Shown here: positions 62,035-64,000 of the stretch, piece after piece
How the letters are laid out: the number at the start of each line of letters is the position of its first letter
Numbering within the stretch: the stretch's first letter is position 1
NCBI GenBank assembly: GCA_900544375.1
Contig: UQUZ01000003.1
Span: 1 to 64,000, forward strand
Direction of reading: 5' to 3'
DNA from: an uncultured Oscillospiraceae bacterium
GTDB lineage: Bacteria; Bacillota; Clostridia; Oscillospirales; Acutalibacteraceae
Length of the DNA stretch: 64,000 nucleotides
Notes under the pieces: model-generated
The model's database searches: none
What the model was told of the DNA's origin: nothing
The model's input: only the letters and a program-made list of their open reading frames with translations
Program-made: the position numbers and the translations under genes

Positions 62035-62784
62035 ATGAAACCGCTCACCGTTGGGGAAACCGCCCGTCTAACGGGCGTCAGTGTGCGCACACTGCATTAT
62101 TATGATGAGATCGGCCTGCTGCGCCCGAGCGGCACAAGCGAAGGGGGCTACCGCCTTTATGACGAAGCCTGCCTTGCGCGGCTACAGCAGATTCTCTTTT
62201 TTCGGGAGCTTGCATTCCCACTCGATGAGATCCGGCGGATTTTGGAAAGCCCTTCCTTTAACAGCCGCAGGGCGATGGAGCGCCATCGGGAGCTGCTCGC
62301 AATGAAGCGGGAGCGCCTCGAGCGCTTGATCGAGCTTGTGGATCATATTTTGAAAGGGGATATTACCATGGATTTTAAACCTTTTGACGCCTCTGAATTT
62401 TGCAGGGCGCAGGAGCGGTATGCCGAAGAGGCGAAGGAGCGCTGGGGCGATTCGCCCGCTTATGCGCAGAGCGCCAAAAAGACGGGCGCATACACCAGCG
62501 CAGATTGGGCAAGGATCCACGCGGAGATGCAGGCGGTCTACGGCGGCTTTGCCTCCTGCATGGAGGAGGGGCCCGCTTCGCCTCGCGCGCAGGCGCTGGT
62601 GGAGCAGTGGCAATCGCTGATTACACGTTATTTTTATGATTGCACGGATGAAATTCTCATCGGCCTTGGCGAAATGTATGTGGCGGATGAGCGGTTTACC
62701 CGCCAGATTGACCGCTATGCAGAGGGTCTGTCTATCTTCCTGCGGGACGCCATCCGGCTCTACTGCGGCAGGGCGGAAGGCTGA
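62035..62784 (+). CDS. MerR family regulator, TipAL type
   Basis: This 249-aa regulator has an N-terminal MerR winged helix (GETARLTGVSVRTLHYYDEI, then EGGYRLYDEACLARLQQILF). A dimerisation coiled coil spans about 75-112. A C-terminal TipAS-type domain (residues about 120-245) contains EEAKERWGDSPAYAQSAKKT and YVADERFTRQID. TipAS domains bind hydrophobic antibiotics or other ligands. Such regulators activate 19-bp-spacer promoters, and this gene has one just upstream. Other targets are unknown. Confidence 0.9.
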   Translation: MKPLTVGETARLTGVSVRTLHYYDEIGLLRPSGTSEGGYRLYDEACLARLQQILFFRELAFPLDEIRRILESPSFNSRRAMERHRELLAMKRERLERLIELVDHILKGDITMDFKPFDASEFCRAQERYAEEAKERWGDSPAYAQSAKKTGAYTSADWARIHAEMQAVYGGFASCMEEGPASPRAQALVEQWQSLITRYFYDCTDEILIGLGEMYVADERFTRQIDRYAEGLSIFLRDAIRLYCGRAEG

Positions 62785-62930
62785 ATAGAGCGCCTCTCGG
62801 CAAAGCGGCGCCTTAATATGGAATATTAGAATCATATAGCCCATGTAGTATGCTAAAATATACAAAACAAGCAGCCTACACCAGCTGTGTTTGCTAAATT
62901 TAACACATGATTGAAAGGCGGGAACGACGA

Positions 62931-63794
62931 ATGCCGCAAAAGGTGATTTTAAGCGCGGATAGCACCTGCGATTTGAGTGCGGCGCTCATTGAGCGCTATC
63001 AGGTTCACATGTATCCGCTCCATATCCTGTTGGAGGGTCGGCAGTATGCGGATGGGGAGATCTCCCCAGATGCGTTGTATGAGGCCTGGTGGCAGCATAA
63101 GCAGCTGCCCAAAACGAGCGCAATCACGCCGGGGGAATATGTGGAATACTTCCGTCAGTGGGTGGAGGATGGCTACCAGGTGGTGCATATCAACCTGGGC
63201 TCCAACCTTTCCTCCGCCTATCAAAATTGCTGCATCGCTGCCGAAGAGCTGGGCAATGTTTACCCGGTTGATAGCTGCAACCTCTCCACCGGCATGGGCC
63301 TGCTCGTGATTGAGGCGGCTGAGCGCATCGCACAGGGGATGGATGGGCGGCAGATTCAGCAGGAGGTCAATGCCCTCCGCCCCTATGCCCATGCAAGCTT
63401 TGTGCTGGATACGCTGGAGTTTCTGCATGCGGGCGGCCGGTGCTCCTCCGTGGCGATGCTTGGCGCAAACCTGTTAAAGCTCAAGCCCTGCATTATGGTG
63501 GACCCGGCGCGCAACGGCGCGATGGGAGTGGGCAAAAAATACCGTGGTACGCTCGATAAGGCCCTTGTGCAGTATGCCACCGATCAGCTCGCTGGCAGAA
63601 AGGATTTAAAGCTCGACCGCGTTTTCATCACGCATTCGGGCATGTCGCCTGAGCGCATCGAGATGGTGAAGAAAACCGTGGAGCAGCTTGCAGGTTTTCA
63701 GGAGATTTTTGTCACCCGCGCAGGCTGCACCATCTCCGCCCACTGTGGGCCGAATACGCTGGGCGTTTTGTTCATGACCAATCCGGAGGGATGA
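62931..63794 (+). CDS. DegV family fatty-acid-binding protein
   Basis: DegV proteins bind fatty acids, and in some Firmicutes they deliver them to a fatty acid kinase. This member is 287 aa from the ATG at 62931 (AAAGGCGGG upstream). Motifs are VILSADSTCDLSAALIERY at the start, KTSAITPGEYVEYF, and VVHINLGSNLSSAYQN, with the C-terminal ISAHCGPNTLGVLF. No kinase gene is adjacent. A terminator follows at 63927-63965. Confidence 0.93.
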   Translation: MPQKVILSADSTCDLSAALIERYQVHMYPLHILLEGRQYADGEISPDALYEAWWQHKQLPKTSAITPGEYVEYFRQWVEDGYQVVHINLGSNLSSAYQNCCIAAEELGNVYPVDSCNLSTGMGLLVIEAAERIAQGMDGRQIQQEVNALRPYAHASFVLDTLEFLHAGGRCSSVAMLGANLLKLKPCIMVDPARNGAMGVGKKYRGTLDKALVQYATDQLAGRKDLKLDRVFITHSGMSPERIEMVKKTVEQLAGFQEIFVTRAGCTISAHCGPNTLGVLFMTNPEG

Positions 63795-63926
63795 GCCGCG
63801 TGTTAAGCCTGGGAAAAGGTGTTATTTAAAACGGAAATCTTGTCATTTTGTTCCGGAAAAGGGCACTGAAAAGCAAACGGAACAAGGCCTGACGGGCATG
63901 AAAAAGAAAATGCCATTTTTATGCAT

Positions 63927-63968
63927 GCCGGAAGAAATTTTACTGTTTCTTCCGGCTGTTTGTTTTTT
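63927..63968 (+). terminator. Terminator after degV
   Basis: GCCGGAAGAAA (63927-63937) pairs with TTTCTTCCGGC (63946-63956), followed by TGTTTGTTTTTT. Confidence 0.88.
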
Positions 63969-64000
63969 ATCTAAATTGGGATAAAATTACAATATTTGAT

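Overview
The window looks like a chromosome segment of an anaerobic, endospore-forming member of the Clostridia. The evidence is a tricistronic GerA/GerB/GerC germination operon, a T-box leader on pheST, an ECF transporter core, FeoAB, a ClpE-type chaperone, DegV, DUF421/DUF4363 and DUF5711/CvpA/PgsA neighbourhoods, and strong SigA-like promoters. Most of the window is fairly GC-rich, with many GC-rich hairpin terminators. I cannot place it below class level from sequence alone. I see no rRNA, CRISPR array, prophage or intact transposon.

Layout. (1) 1-2.6 kb: feoA-feoB on the minus strand, behind a leader carrying a terminator-like hairpin. (2) 2.7-15.6 kb: one long plus-strand surface-polysaccharide operon behind a near-consensus promoter. 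It holds a WbuB-like glycosyltransferase, the three UDP-L-FucNAc enzymes (CapE/F/G type), four more glycosyltransferases, a Wzy-type polymerase, a Wzx-type flippase and a LicD-family protein. It becomes clearly AT-rich from about 7.3 kb, which suggests horizontal exchange. No initiating transferase or chain-length regulator is present, so the pathway is incomplete here. (3) 15.6-21 kb: DUF421 and DUF4363 (minus), a palindromic 137-bp element, then gerA-gerB-gerC. (4) 21.4-25.6 kb: ruvC-ruvA-GNAT-ruvB-glmM, then a methyltransferase. (5) 26.5-30.4 kb: ecfA1, a 590-bp structured spacer, ecfA2-ecfT-truA. (6) 30.4-37.5 kb: DUF5711, CvpA, PgsA, ClpE-like, a 101-bp tandem repeat, then a zinc-ribbon/LRR membrane protein with a long structured leader. 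(7) 37.6-45.5 kb: a beta-helix/PDZ protein, an MBL hydrolase, T-box-pheS-pheT and a truncated IS3 transposase. (8) 45.5-49.2 kb: a DUF134-NifX fusion, a sugar acetyltransferase, and rpsB-tsf with an intercistronic terminator. (9) 49.3-58.2 kb: two GH2 enzymes, a Dxs-like enzyme behind a MerR-type operator, a Gfo/Idh oxidoreductase, tRNA-Leu and a WYL regulator. (10) 58.4-64 kb: an M23 peptidase, a zinc alcohol dehydrogenase, a LarE-like protein with an altered PP-loop, a TipAL-type MerR regulator and DegV.

The most interesting unexplained material is non-coding: the leader at 36.3-36.6 kb with competing SD/anti-SD pairings, the tandem and dispersed repeats near 36 and 54.8 kb, the palindromic element before gerA, the structured spacer splitting ecfA1 from ecfA2, and the feoAB leader hairpin. 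Among proteins, the DUF134-NifX fusion that keeps an internal ribosome-binding site and the solo LarE-like protein with a rearranged PP-loop deserve a second look. I did not find a clear multi-gene system that I would call new.
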